Assembly: GCA_021234155.1 (NCBI GenBank)
Contig: JAJEKV010000016.1
Coordinates: 19,707,063-19,771,062, forward strand
Reading direction: 5' to 3'
From: Isoetes taiwanensis
Lineage: Eukaryota > Streptophyta > Lycopodiopsida > Isoetales > Isoetaceae
DNA length: 64,000 nt
Shown here: positions 34,606-46,919 of the stretch, piece after piece
Layout: every line of letters begins with the position of its first letter
How positions within the stretch are numbered: position 1 is the stretch's first letter
Notes under the pieces: generated by a model
The model's input: only the letters and a program-made list of their open reading frames with translations
What the model was told of the DNA's origin: nothing
Database searches by the model: none
Position numbers and translations under genes: made by a program

Positions 34606-37600
34606 AGCACTTATTAAAAGATATTGAAAGGTTTGTTTTTGTCCTTTTGTTTTGAACAGGGTAATCTTTTGTTTGCTAAGTGGAAATACTTGCAGGAGAA
34701 CACTGGCGTATAAACTTTAGAGGCGTTTGTGTGGCTCTGGAGTGGATATAAATATTGGAGTACCAGGACGATGAGAGGAGTTTTTGTAGCTAAAATTCAA
34801 TAGGACTCAGATCAGCATCCTAGGATGGCATTACGCATTCTATTATTTCTTCTTCGACTGATAAGTAATTGGTTGATATCCTATTAGTAAAATTTCTCTA
34901 CCATTTACTGGAAATAAAGTGCAAAGCAGCAGTTGTGTAGTGCTGAGACCGGACCTCTTCTCGAGTCGCGGTTTCCTGTTTTTTGTTACAAACCCTGAAC
35001 CTTCTACATGCCTCATTGCAGCAGCAGGGCTAATACGGGGATGATCTCATGCTTTATCCTTTCAAACGTACCATTCATTCTGCATTTGTTCCATCCATTT
35101 GCCCATCCGGCTTCCACAATATGCATGGGAAAATGCAGCATGCAGAGATAGCTCAATTGAATTTGACAATCAGTCAGTTAGTTGGCTCTGTATAGAACAG
35201 TTTGGGATGAACAAGCGCGGCATTCATTCCTTGCCAAAGGAGTATGTAGCTTGGGTATTAGCAAAGGTTCTGCTTTTCTTCGCTTACTGCGCAATCTCGC
35301 CTGCCAATTAAGATAGTGTTGGCAACAAATCCGTAGGGAAGATTTGGACTCTTCCTTTTGTGCAGCTTCTCTAGCAACAGTTAGATGCCATTGGTGCAAC
35401 ACATGTAGAGCCCGAGCAGGCGGATTGCAGGTTCAACTAGGCATTCAGGTTCATACACTGTGATGTCTGCTTATGCAGTGCAAAGTGCAAAGGGACAACG
35501 GAACACTAGTTGAAGATCCACCTACCAAAGGTGAAGCATCAAGCCTTCTCCAGGAATGCACTGCCCGAGGACATCCACCTCCATGTCTCTAATGAAGTTT
35601 ATTTTCCCCATTGGAAAGGTTTAGTAATTGTGCCCTGAACCCACCACTAAAGTCGAGGCATGCCTTGGTGGAATTATCCCAGGACATGTCTGGGCTAGGT
35701 ATAGACGGTGCCATCTCTGTATTTTGGAAATGCAAATCTAGTTTTCTCTGGCGAAGATGGTGCCTGGGATGGATTTGCTTTGGGAAAGTCGGTTCTGTTC
35801 CCTTGAGCACTTGGCTCATTTCGCTAACTATGGAATTTCCTTTCCTCGATTCCTTCAATTGCACAAGTTCCGTATCACGTTGATGTAGCTTTCCGGAACA
35901 AAATTATTTCTCCGGTCCAATTTTGCTTTTTCACGGACGAAAGCAAAATCGCATCTCGTAGTCCAAATTGGCCTTCAAAAATCTCAAACTCGCATAATGG
36001 ACGTTGCATATTGTTAGGGCATATTGTTATTGCATATTGTTATTGTTCAATGGACATGCAATTAACTGTATTTAGAAAATTCTGCAGGTTATACTTTACT
36101 AACAAGGCTATCATGCAAATATGGAGCTGTTTTGTTTGAAAACATTGTGTCTGTTGTAACTGCACATTGGGTCTGGACCTGCGCTCTGTAACTTTTTTGA
36201 AAGTAATATTTTGGTATTTCGTGCTTTGTTTTTCTATAGTCTTCAATTGCAGTTGAAATGTGTGTGGTTCGCATTATTCATGTTTCCTTCATTTGTTTAA
36301 TTATTTGGATATACATGCATGTTTCTTGCTCTCAAAATTAAATCCATCTGGATATACAGTTCTTTCGAAAGTCTGCAACAAGTTGGAGCAAAATTAAATC
36401 TATCTGCATCATGCAATGCTGGAGATGAGCATGTGAGGCTTTGAAATATGACCTCGAGGTACATTTCTTTAGGTGAGAACACTGACGATTCTTCAGGTGT
36501 TATTATTTGATTTTTTAGTTTTCAAATGTTGGTTATCCAGCTTCTTTAGGAAAACCATCATCTACTTGAAAGCCATCTACTTGAAAGCCATCCATGATAA
36601 TGTGCCTGGAATGACTCTAAGATAATGCCAACTTTCCATCCCCAGGAGAATAGAGTGGTATTTTATTCTCCACTCCATTAATGTAAAAAGAACGACCTTT
36701 GCTGCATGGTACCCTACTTCTGAAATGCAAGCTCTTGATTATCACTGTCCCTTTGCAGGTAAAATGGGCTGGATATGATGTTTGATGTTGTGATAGATGT
36801 TTCTAATAGATGTTTCTAACAATGTATTGAAGAGAGCATTTTTAAGTTTGATGTGTACTTTCTCTTTTGCAGCTTGATGATTATTCTGTATTCAGATTCA
36901 GTGGGCAGGTTTTGTTGTTGTGGCTGTTCTTTCTCAGGTCATTAGAGAATGTGTTTTAAAATTTGTTATCAACGTAACAAAGTTTTGAAGTAAAACTGGT
37001 TGTCATAAATAATCATTGTCCTGAAAGTGTTCAGTTCAGAGACAATGTTCCCATATTCTGATATTTATCTCACTGTGCCAATATGAGGAGTTAACGGTGC
37101 TCAATAACAGAGAAGCAAAACGATTTGCCAAATTAAGTAGCATGGAACCTGAAACATAGTTAACTAGGTATATTTACCTCATGCTCTGCTTTTCCAAAGG
37201 CTCGCATTCACCTAGGCAATAGTTGCAAATGTACAACATTGAAATGCCCAATGAGAAGGAGCCTTCCCAGTAAAAATAAGGATCCACAAATAAATCTGCA
37301 AAACTATGGCAAAAGCCCAACGAGCCGGGATTTAAAAACGACCTGCGCATGTCTATATTACTATATCATGTAGACTTGAACATCTCGTAAGAGGCTGCGG
37401 TGAATACACAAAGAAGGCAACGTGTATCAAGTACAAAGATCCACATTCGAACAAAGACATTTATGCACTTGTTGCCATGGCAGACCATTTGCAGATCGAG
37501 ACTGGATCTCACCTCGTGCTCAAATCATACTTAAGAGGAAGGCCCTGGAATTACCAGGGCTTCAGATTCTGACATCTAATCTGGGCATAAGAGAAGGATA

Positions 37601-38330
37601 AACCCAAATGTAGATGCTCAAGAACTTCCCATTTACACATGGATCATCACTGCCTGCAATAAAAGCATGCCTGCCAATTTACTAAATAGATGCGCCAACA
37701 CGAAGTAACATAATTTTATGCGCATCTAATTTTATGCGCATAATTAGATGCAAAGCATCATATGAGAACATAAATACTTGCAGAGCACAGCATTTCACTG
37801 CAAATATGGGATTTGAGGAAGGCAGATCTATAAACACTCTCATTAATACTATGGAACTGGTCGGTCTTGTAGCAGCTGGACCAAAAACTTGCTTGCAATA
37901 ACAGAGCCAACACAGAGCATTTGGAGCTATTCTAAGAGATGTTTCATAATTTACCTTTTTTAATTAAACCAAAATCTGCAGCATATGTGAGCTTATTCAA
38001 CTGAGCTAAATAAAACAATGTAACTTTTATAAATTAGATAAAGTAAATTAGATAATAGGCATTAATGATGTATGGGAGGCAACCATCTGCTTCATTGACC
38101 TGTCTACAATCACATCATGGCTCATGCCACAGAAGCAATTTATCATACCATTGCAAAATTAAGGCAAACAGAACCACTAAATGAAGGTACTTTAGTTAGA
38201 GATGTGCTCACCAGAACAGCATGCAAAGGACAAATTTAACTCCTGAACCCATCTTTTCCTATCTATTGATTTATTAATTACTTTTCTCATCTCTAGACAG
38301 TTGGAAAATATATGCAATGTGCACTCACAA
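34606..38330. other. Non-coding stretch
   Basis: No gene I can support. Frames at 35,099-35,311 and 35,589-35,883 are short and overlap on both strands. Several short direct repeats are seen (GCATATTGTTATT near 36,010; CATCTACTTGAAAGC near 36,560). Splice-site-like words are frequent, so this may be intronic or gene-capture debris. Confidence 0.4.
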
Positions 38331-38392
38331 GCTGGTAGCTCAGCACTTGACTTGGTAACAGAAGGTCCTGGGTTTGCTAGCCAGTCAATTCT
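38331..38392 (+). repeat. tRNA-derived segment (SINE head or tRNA relic)
   Basis: GCTGGTAGCTCAGCACTTG, then ACTTGGTAACAGAAGGTCCTGGG and TTTGCTAGCC. This matches a tRNA from the A-box (TAGCTCAG) through an anticodon arm (CTTGACTTGGTAACAGAAG) to a B-box-like GGGTTTGCTAGCC, with part of the D-loop missing. It cannot fold as a complete tRNA. A SINE head is the likely origin. Confidence 0.55.
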
Positions 38393-38703
38393 TCCCAGTT
38401 TCCAATATGATGGTTCCAGGAAGGTGTTCAGTGTATACATGAGGATCGAAAAGGCTCCAGTCATTTGCAGCACATGATGGTCACACAAAATTGTTCACCA
38501 TCATGTTGGAAAGGGCTCTAGTGGTCTTCCCATTAAAAAGCAGTGTTGCAAAAGGCTCTAATGTTCTGTAAGGAGCAGTAATGCAGAATAAGGAGCTCAA
38601 ACCCATCCATCCTCAGTTTCCAACATCCTTCTTTTCCTAGCAACCTAATAAATTATTCTTTTAATCATCTAATATATGAATATTAAAGATCTCGCCAGAT
38701 CTC

Positions 38704-38892
38704 TCAGAATAGTTGCTCTTCCAGATCCAAAACCCGATCAGCAATAGAAAGGTCAAAAATCTTTCTGAAGTATCTTCCTAATCTAGCACCCTCAAATCTG
38801 ACTAAAGAAGCTCTCACACCATAATGCAGAGCATATAGAATGTGCACAGCAAGTAAATCAATCACGAATATTCCACCAGCAGTTGTTATTGC
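38704..38892 (-). CDS. Possible terminal exon, unrecognised
   Basis: The minus frame reads TTAGGIFVIDLLAVHILYAL, then HYGVRASLVRFEGARLG and IADRVLDLEEQLF, closed by TGA at 38,704-38,706. It has no ATG and reads like an internal-to-last exon. An acceptor-like TTTCAATTTCAG lies just upstream but in a phase that meets a stop. It could belong with the exon at 39,864. Confidence 0.3.
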   Translation of the reverse strand, partial: AITTAGGIFVIDLLAVHILYALHYGVRASLVRFEGARLGRYFRKIFDLSIADRVLDLEEQLF

Positions 38893-39863
38893 TTCTTACA
38901 TGACTGAAATTGAAATCTTAAAAGCCTGTTTAATTCATTTCTGATGGATTGACATTGACCTATTAGGTCAATTAAGGGGACCAAACTAATATTCTTGGGC
39001 TAGTACCTGCAATGCATTTCATGTTTCCGCAATGGATCACCAATGTCCAGACGACTAACATGAGTGTCTAGATCATCTGAAACGTTTGGACCATACATGA
39101 CTAATGGCATTGACCCGGTTTGTGACATCGAAAACATTTACAATGATAGCCCCGACTTCAAAGAAGTTATCTCTCAAAGGGTTTTCGACCACGATTCAAA
39201 ATCAAAATCTACATATCTGTTTGCACAAATACATGCCATTAATCGACAAAGAAAATCTCTATGAAAGGTAAATGACCGACAAACATAATGCGCGACATTG
39301 GGCTCAAATGCAAAACCTCACCTTTTCCCGGTTCTCGTCTTTTGCTAACTTGACTACATCTTTTGCATGCTATGATCACGATACTCAAACCATCCAAGTT
39401 CCCTTTTCATTACTCGCACCTATCCAATCCATGTGGCTTCAAAGTGCTTCACACACGAAGATACAAATCATCTACGAAGTTAGAAAGAGTAATAAAAATT
39501 CTAAATGACGGGGCACTTCATTTGCATGTCCACTAGCAACTGAAATCCCAACAGAGCAGAATCAGATTCAACATCAACGCTACATCAAGCTTCTAAATTT
39601 CAAAAACTTGGAACTACATAATGCAAACTGGAACGTTTGAGTGAATCAAAACAAATTTGCATTTGATTCACCAAGATGATATTTTGTTAAGAATACAAAT
39701 AGAAGGTTCTGTTACATTGTCCTCTCTGGCTAGACTCTATTCCGCTTATGATTTACATATATGTGGCACACAAATAACCTGCATGAAAATATAGTATTAA
39801 TCAAACAACTTCAGGGGAGAAAAAACATGGCTCAAAGCTAAATATAATGCCAGAAGATCTTAC

Positions 39864-40120
39864 CTGCTATAGCCAGCCAGTTCACAAGCTCCGTCACATA
39901 TCCAAAATGGTTCACCAAAGAGCTGGCAAAGAAACGCATTTTCAAGATGTTTCGTAGCAAAAAGATAAGGCAGATAAGATGCTTACTATGATCTTCGCCT
40001 AACTCTGCATCCAATGGCATAACGTTGTGGGTGCGCAATACTTCTACAAATAGCTTGCATTCCATGTGTATTTTGGAGAAGGATTGATTAAAATGCTTGA
40101 CAACCGACTTCGTTCTTGAT
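39864..40120 (-). CDS. Probable exon of an unrecognised gene
   Basis: An open frame ending at a strong donor (GCAG|GTAAGATC at 39,863) encodes TKSVVKHFNQSFSKIHMEC, then LFVEVLRTHNVMPLDAELG and KMRFFASSLVNHFGYVTELV. The composition and continuous frame are typical of a helical globular protein. I do not recognise the family. The upstream exon is not seen. Confidence 0.4.
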
Positions 40121-40138
40121 CATTGACTTACTGGTCCA

Positions 40139-40567
40139 TTGATCATCCACCATGTCTGGCCTCCCGATTTAAACAAGCCTCAAGTCTGGCAAAAAAAGAA
40201 AAGGCATAAAGGCATAAGAGAGGATAAAATCACGAGCAGGGCCTTCCTCACGAAGTTTGGTCAACAACTGAGATACCAAACATGTTTGAAACTAACAAAT
40301 ATACAAGATTTAGTTGAAGATTCCAAGCTGGATTGCACAATTTTCCTGGATTTCCTGGATACCATAATGTTTCAGCTACATGGCACAAGAAACAATAAAA
40401 CTTTATTGTATTGTGTAGGAAGGTGCATACAGAAGCCATTTGAAACAACTTGGTTAGACGGTGAAGGCAAGAGCAAAACTAGGTTCATATATGGGGGTAC
40501 AGTTTGGCCACTTGAGTTCGTAGAATATCAATTTACATATGCAGCCACTAAAGACAAGCGATTCTGA
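40139..40567 (+). CDS. Unrecognised 142-residue frame
   Basis: Runs from HVWPPDLNKPQVWQKKKRHK to FIYGGTVWPLEFVEYQFTY and YAATKDKRF. No domain is recognised and there are no neighbours to give context. A minus frame overlaps it (40,248-40,448), so strand and reality are uncertain. Confidence 0.15.
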   Translation: MIIHHVWPPDLNKPQVWQKKKRHKGIREDKITSRAFLTKFGQQLRYQTCLKLTNIQDLVEDSKLDCTIFLDFLDTIMFQLHGTRNNKTLLYCVGRCIQKPFETTWLDGEGKSKTRFIYGGTVWPLEFVEYQFTYAATKDKRF

Positions 40568-41499
40568 GACGCGTTTTTAGCCTAGGATGAGCGTTGCAAG
40601 AATTTGCACACTAACACTTCATTCCTAAAAGCGGATTGAAACTGTAGATTGTTGACCAACTAGGCGAAACCTGAACTAATCTTAGGGAACCTTAGATAAT
40701 TTAGATGAAGCTTCGTAGAACCTTCATTGATGGAGATACACTCCATGTATTTTTTTTCCCAATCAGTGGAAGCTAGGGCAAAAATAACAAAGTTATTGCC
40801 TTTACAAAACCAATTTAGTGATTGCCAAATGAGACTATGTATCAAACATGGTCCCATGTCTCAAATGATGATGTGGAGTCCAAGAAAATTACCAATTCCA
40901 ACAATGTTGAAGTTTCCAAAAGGAGGACGTTATGGAATGCGAAGCGAGCTTTCAATATAGGACTTTCCAAGGCATTGAATCATTCTTATTCTGTGGATGA
41001 AAAAGTTCTAATAAACAGTGGCGAATTTATGACTGCTAGAAGTTCTAATAAACAATGGTGAGCTTTATTGAAGGGCTATTAGACAAGGGATTTAGCTTAA
41101 AACTCCATGACTTTGGACTAGATGCATACCCCCATTTGTGTGACATGACAATTGAGAAGGTAAAATCTCAAAGAAGATGTGCAGTAAAAACCGTAATACT
41201 TCTCCATGTGATGATAATAAATTAGTGGATTAAGATACTTGAATTTAACCTGAACAAACAAATTTTAGGATTTATCTATGACTATATGTTAGGAGAAAGA
41301 CTACGAAATTATATGAAACTATATGGCAATGTTGATCGATCGAACTTCCGATGTGACTTCTTCCAACTTAAGTTTTGACATTCAACTTAGACATTGATCT
41401 TTTTAAGCTTGGACTGTACTCCCAAATCTTCATAAACCATAGTTAATTGACCCATTCATAGTACAAAGACTTGTATATATATATATATATATATATATC

Positions 41500-43006
41500 A
41501 GTTATATATATAAAGGTATATCATAAACTTTTCTATATAATGTGTTTGATTCTTACATGCCCGGATGTCGTCCGTTTAAGGTGGGTCCAGTGAGGTGGCA
41601 GCATCAGAGCCATCCATTCCTTATGGGCATGCATGGAGGCATGCATGGGTCATGCATGGGGGCATGCACCACATCCGGGACCGTTGGATCAAAGGGAGGA
41701 TAAATCCTAGCCCTTGGTTTTTATGAGGAAGGTGCAAGGAAGGTCCTTTAAAAAGTGACTTTGGTGTAGCGGATCTTAAACAGTTAGATCAAAGGTGAGC
41801 ATAAATCTTAGCCATTGACTTTTTAATATTAAATTGATTTTTTTTTTTTTTTTTAAAGGAGGTGAGGTGTCACCCTCATTAATAAAAAGGTAATGAGGTG
41901 GCAAAGCATTTATGAGTGGACTTTCTATGAAGCTTCCTTCCATTTAATCGCATTCAAAGGTATGCGTAGCTTGCCAAGGGGGTGGGATGAAGGTGGGACC
42001 CACGCCATTGGACTCCTCTCATCCGAGAGCTTTCCAATGAGTGGTGGTTTAGCAGTTCCGTTGTAGTTGGAGCCAATGTGATCCCTAACTCTAAGGGGAA
42101 TCCATAGGAATCTCGGGGAATCTAAAGGAATCTTCATAAATACTTGGAGAATCTAGAGGAATCTGATGCAATCTTGCGAGAATCTAGGTGAATCTTCATA
42201 GAATCTTAGAGAATCTAAAGGAATCTCAAGAGAATCTTAGGGAATCTATGGGAATCTCAAAGAGAATCTTTGGGAATCTATGGGAATCTCGGGAGAATCT
42301 TGGAAATCAAAGGGAATCTCAAGAGAATCTTTGGAAAATCAGCGGGAATCTATAGGAATCACGAGAGAATCTTTGAGAATTTAAGGGAATCCAAGGGAAT
42401 CTTTATAGAATCTTTAAGAATCTAGAGGAATCTTGATGGAATCATGTCAAGTCTAAAGGGAATCTTCATAGGATCTTAGAGAATAGAGGAATCTTAAGAG
42501 AATCTTAGGGAATCTAAAGGAATCTTTTAAAAGCTTTGAGAATCTAGTGAAATCATGATGGAATCTTGGAGAATCATGGAGAATTTTCCTATAATCTAAA
42601 AGGAATCTAGGAGAATCTTCATCAAATCTTGGAGAATTCAATAGAATTACATAGAATTTTGGGGAATCTAGAGGAGTCTTGGGATAATCTTTGGGAATCT
42701 AGACGAATATCAAGAGAATCTTTGGGAACCTAGGGGAATTAAGGGAATGTTCATAAAATCTTTAAGAATCTTGATAGAATCTTGGGAAATCTAGGGAAAT
42801 CTTCATAGAATCTAGGGGAATCTCTATAGAATCTTGGAGAATCTTGGCATAATCTTTGGAAATCTAGGAGATTCTAAAAAGAATCTTTGTTAGCATAGGA
42901 TTCATAAAGAGCCTAGGGAAATGCTTATAGAATCTTCATTGAATGACTCTGCATTGGCTTCCGGTCGAATTTGTGCAGTCCCCTACATACTGGCTATATA
43001 TATATA
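41500..43006. mobile_element. GAATC-satellite element E2
   Basis: Same order as E1: a TA run, GCATGCATGGGGGCATGCACC (about 41,652), GAGGAAGGTGCAAGGAAGGT, GGAGGTGAGGTGTCACC, GGTAATGAGGTGG, TTGGAGCCAATGTGATC and then the satellite. It ends near CCCCTACATACTGGC and a TA run, into which the Helitron at 43,007 is inserted. The left boundary is at TA run 41,477-41,510, preceded by CATAGTACAAAGACTTG. Confidence 0.7.
42088..42945. repeat. GAATC satellite array, 0.86 kb
   Basis: GAATCT words at about 10-bp spacing, like the array at 28.9-31.1 kb, within the second member of the element family. Confidence 0.95.
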
Positions 43007-45074
43007 CTAGTAATGGTGCCCAGCGTTGCTGGGCATAAGTTGGAAACTTGTGTGGCAAGAACCTGTTCAGCTCAGACTCCTTCTCATAAATCTAATATAA
43101 TAGAAACCAAGCCCAGCATTGCAGAGCTTTAAGAGATTTTTGTGCATTCGACACCCTTCCTCTTCCCTTTGCTTTTTGCTCTATCCTGAATTTCCCTTTT
43201 TCCTCATTTCTCTACACACTTTCCTTTTTCCTTTTCCTTTTTTTCGCAGTTTTCCTACACGTCTTATTTTTCCCTTCTCTATTTTGTTTCTTTTTTTTAC
43301 CCACTTCTCCCTTCTTTTTCCTTCCCTTTTCCCTTTTCCTTTTTGCCTTTCTTTTTTTTTGACGGACTTTTTCCCTTCCCTTTCATCCTTTTCCCACCCT
43401 TCCCATTTTTCCCCTTCCTTTTTCCCTCCTTTTTTTCTTTTCCTTTTCACTTTCCCTTTTCCCATGCACTTTTTTCGTTCTATTTTCCCCACCTTTTCAT
43501 GTGCCCTTTTCTTCCTTTCCCCATCCTCTTCCTCTTTATCCTTTGCCCTTCCTGCTTCTCTTTTTCCATTTCCCCATCCTCTTTTCTTGATGCCTATTTT
43601 CCTTCCCTTCCCCCCCTCCTTCGTTTTTCATTTTTCTTTTTCCTTTTTCATTATTTAGCCACCCTTTCGATTTTCCCCATGCCCTTTTTCCTTTCTTTTC
43701 CCCCTTCTTTTCATTTCTCTTTTTCTTACGCCTCTTTCCATTCCCTTTTCTCTACCCTTTTTTTGTGCCCCTTTTCCTCCTTTCTGCACCTTTTCCACTT
43801 TCCCCTTTCTTATTTTTCCTTTTTCTTTTTTTCTTTTCTCTTTTCCCATGCTCTTTTTCCCCTTTCCTCGCCCTTTCCCTCTTCCTTTTTTTCCCGTGCC
43901 CCTTTCTCATTCCTCTTCCTCTTTTTCAATTCCTTGCTCCTCAACCTTCTCCTATTCCCCTTCTCCCCCTCCCTTTTTCTCCTTTTCTGACCCTTTGCCT
44001 CTTTTTCTTTTCTCGGCCTTTTTCCCTTTCCCTTTTTTCCGAGAGACTTTTTCCTTTTTAGTTTCCTCCTTCCCCGATCCTTTCATTCTTTCTCTTTTAC
44101 TTGTGCTCTTTTTCTCTTTCCTTCACCCTTTCTCCCTTCCTTTCCTTTTCCCATGCCCTTCCCACATTTCTTCTCTCTCTCTCTCTCTTTTTTTTTTTTT
44201 TTTTTTTCCTAAACCTGTTTTCCTTTTCCTCCCGCCCTTTTGCTCATCCCCCTTTTATTTTTTCATGTCTTTTTTCGCTTCCTTTTTTTCCCTTTCTTCA
44301 CCCTTTTTCTCTTTCTTTCTTTTTCGTGCCCTTTACCCCTTCCCTTTTCTCATGCCAAGTTCTATTTTCTCCTTTGCCCCTCCCTGTTTCTTTCTCCTGT
44401 CACTTTCCCTTTTTTCCCTTCTCCCCATCCATTTCTTGTTCTCCTTTTTCCCTGCCCTTTTCATCATTTTCTCAATCTTTAACTCTTTTCCTTTTCTCGG
44501 TGCCCCTTTTCCCTTCCCTTTCCCTCTCTCTTTTCCTTTCCAATGCCATTTTTCCCTTCGATTTTCTTCTTTCCATACCCTTTCCCTTTTTCTCCTTTTT
44601 CCCATGCTCTTTTTCCTTTTCCCTTTCCCATTTTTTTTCGTTTCTTTTCCATTCTTCTTGCTTTTCCCCCTCTTTCCCTTTTCCTATACTATTTCCCTTC
44701 CCTTTTCCCTTTTTACCTCTTCCCTTTTCCTCGTGCCCTTTTCTCAGGTTCCCTTCCCCCCTCCCTTTTGATTTTTTCTTTCCCTTTCCCTTTTCCCATA
44801 CATTTTTCTCTTCTTTTATCCCCACCTTTTTCCCTTTCTCATATTTCCTTTTCCCGTGCCTTTTTTCCCCTTTATGTTCTCTCTTTCCTCCTCCCTTTTC
44901 CTTTTCACCCCTTTTCTTTTACCCTTTCCCCATAAGAGATCAAAACACGACCAATCACGGTGGTAGGAAGTTGTGCGAGAAAACTCGACCATTGGATGCA
45001 CCTAAATGATCTTAGCCATTCAAATTAGGGCTTGATCCAATCCAAGACTTATGGTATAACATTATAATATAAGA
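43007..45074 (-). mobile_element. Non-autonomous Helitron H1
   Basis: On the minus strand the element starts with TC (TCTTATATTATAATGTTATACC from 45,074) and ends with the hairpin GCCCAGCAACGCTGGGC, then ACCATTA and CTAG at 43,007. It sits between an A and a T within a TA run. TC start, 3' hairpin and CTRR end are the defining Helitron termini. The same two ends bound H2 at 46,909-50,547. The interior has no gene and consists mostly of a polypyrimidine tract. Confidence 0.85.
43130..44930. repeat. 1.8-kb polypyrimidine tract
   Basis: Almost wholly C and T on the plus strand, built from CCTTTTTCCCTTTTCC-like words with occasional CATGCCC. Long plus frames rich in Phe, Ser, Pro and Leu, and minus frames rich in Lys, Gly and Glu, are by-products of this composition. 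Such tracts can form triplex DNA. Confidence 0.95.
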
Positions 45075-45996
45075 TATATATATATATATATATACATATA
45101 AATATATAAATATATATCGGACTGGAACTGGCTGACTTTTTTTACTTTAAGTATGTTGCTTGATACTACACTGTAAAAGTTTGACACCAGTTCACCGTAT
45201 GACCTAGTATGGCAGTTTATCTACGACTGCATGCATATCCATCTTTGTCTATCATTTGAACTACATATGAAGTCGTAATCTTGATTTAGTTAACCTTTAC
45301 ATAAGATGGCTCCTATCCTGGTTACGTATACTTATTAATTTTAACAATTATCTTAATGGTCTTTGATACACCATTAACATTAGCCCCGTAAAACATGGTA
45401 AATCTCATTTCCACGTTTAAACCAAGATGGTGGACCTACGGGATCTATCCTAATACACTACTGATTGTACTGTTTTATGGACAGACCTATGGGAATGGTA
45501 AGGGCAAATACACCATGGGTTTATTCTGATTTCGATACGACACATACCGTATATAGGGGGTATCTGGTTTTAAATTTTAGATTGCTTTCCTTGCCTATAG
45601 TACAAGGCGCCGGAGAAAATATGATACCATGGGTGTTGACAAATCCATGGGTTCATAATATACAAGGGAGCTCGTCAATAATTTTAACTTCTAAAGTTTG
45701 ATTGATGATATTAAATCTATATTTCATATTCAATGGTTTTAGGGTTTGAACCATCGCCCGTTTTTGCCTAATGAATTGGGTAAGGCACTTGATACTGGCT
45801 GGAGACGGCAGAATTAATTGCTTGCTGCATATTTTCAAAGGTATATTTGAAACTCATCTACTTACATTTAAGAATAAAACAGAGGGAATTACAGCATTAA
45901 TGAGTGCCTTTTCTGAGGTAATAGTCTCATTTTCGTATCCTAAACCTTCATTTCCTAGTCCTTCTTCTGCTCATCTCTATTCCGGCTATCACAAAT

Positions 45997-46250
45997 ATGA
46001 GTGGGATGAAGCGCAAATCCGGAAGGCCACCTGGGGCAAAAATAAGGCACCAAGAAAAGATCTTGGCGTTCCCAGAGGCAGTGCTTCACAGAGTAAGAAT
46101 GCCAATGCTGCTGATATCATTAAAAGGTGTTTGGCCAGGGCAGCAAATGCCAAAGCTATGGCAGAAGCGGATGATCATCCTGTCTACAACAATCCGGCGG
46201 TCCCTTCAAACGAAATGGAGGACTCGGATATGCTACAGGCCACACAAGAG
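45997..46250 (+). pseudogene. Left-end protein of the RT element with AT-hook-like motif
   Basis: One frame starts MSGMKRKSGRPPGAK, where KRKSGRPPGAK resembles an AT-hook (basic residues around GRP) that binds the minor groove of AT-rich DNA. About 15 codons on, the better coding frame is the neighbouring one: KAPRKDLGVPRG, then ADIIKRCLARAANAKAMAEA and a Glu/Asp-rich end. A single-base change in a run of A (about 46,042) would join them. Copy B (57,155-57,400) holds the same region in worse condition. A DNA-binding role at TA-rich targets is inference. Confidence 0.4.
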
Positions 46251-46919
46251 GTTCTATTTATCATTTCTACTAATGTCTTGTCTTAATAACTTACTGGATG
46301 ATATCTCTCAGCGAATGCACGGATCTTTGAGTCACAGTACTGAAACTTCACAATCAGCTGATTTTGTGACTGCAAGAAAGTTTACTTTAGTCTGACTCTA
46401 CTTTTCTTAAGTTTTAGACATGAAATACGAATACATTTATGCATGCATGCAGACCTGTCATGTTACTTCTATTTCTACATCCATTCATGAATCAAAAGGA
46501 GCAGGATAAAAACTGAGGCTCTATCTCCCTTGCTTACCTGACGACCCTCTCATCATTACCATAGATTTGCTAATGTATGTCTGGTTGGTTGCAGGTAACG
46601 TGGAGACCCTCCCTTTATTTTTCATGTATCTGTGATGGATGTGTTTACTATGGACCACTTGGACGAACACTTCAAATAGGGATTGCTGACCTTACGGAGT
46701 GAAGACTACGTATTTCTGTTTATCACCAGGATGAAACTTTATGTTTTCCCCACTTTTTATCTCATTTTGTGCACTTGCTATAGAATAGCCATGATGTGCA
46801 TTTCTGCTCTGTTTTGTAGCTGAGATCTAAAGCATATGATAAGAGCTTTAACCTGATCTTTAGGAATGGACCATTTCGGCCATAGTTTTTGAACACCATA
46901 TATTGTAACTAGTAATGGT

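Noticed and set aside
38331-38392. Functional tRNA gene
   Set aside because: Part of the D-arm is missing and the T-loop has TTTGCTA instead of TTCGANT; the cloverleaf does not close.
38192-38488. 98-residue minus frame with a donor-like end
   Set aside because: Its middle is the reverse complement of a tRNA-derived segment (GGTAGCTCAG...GGTCCTGGGTT), so it is better explained as a SINE relic.
43181-43492. Lysine-rich 103-residue minus frame resembling a nuclear protein
   Set aside because: It is the complement of the polypyrimidine tract, and the composition alone explains it.
43119-45009. Plus frames up to 307 residues and several minus frames
   Set aside because: They are low-complexity translations (Phe/Ser/Pro or Lys/Gly/Glu) of a polypyrimidine tract; nearly every frame is open, which is expected without selection.
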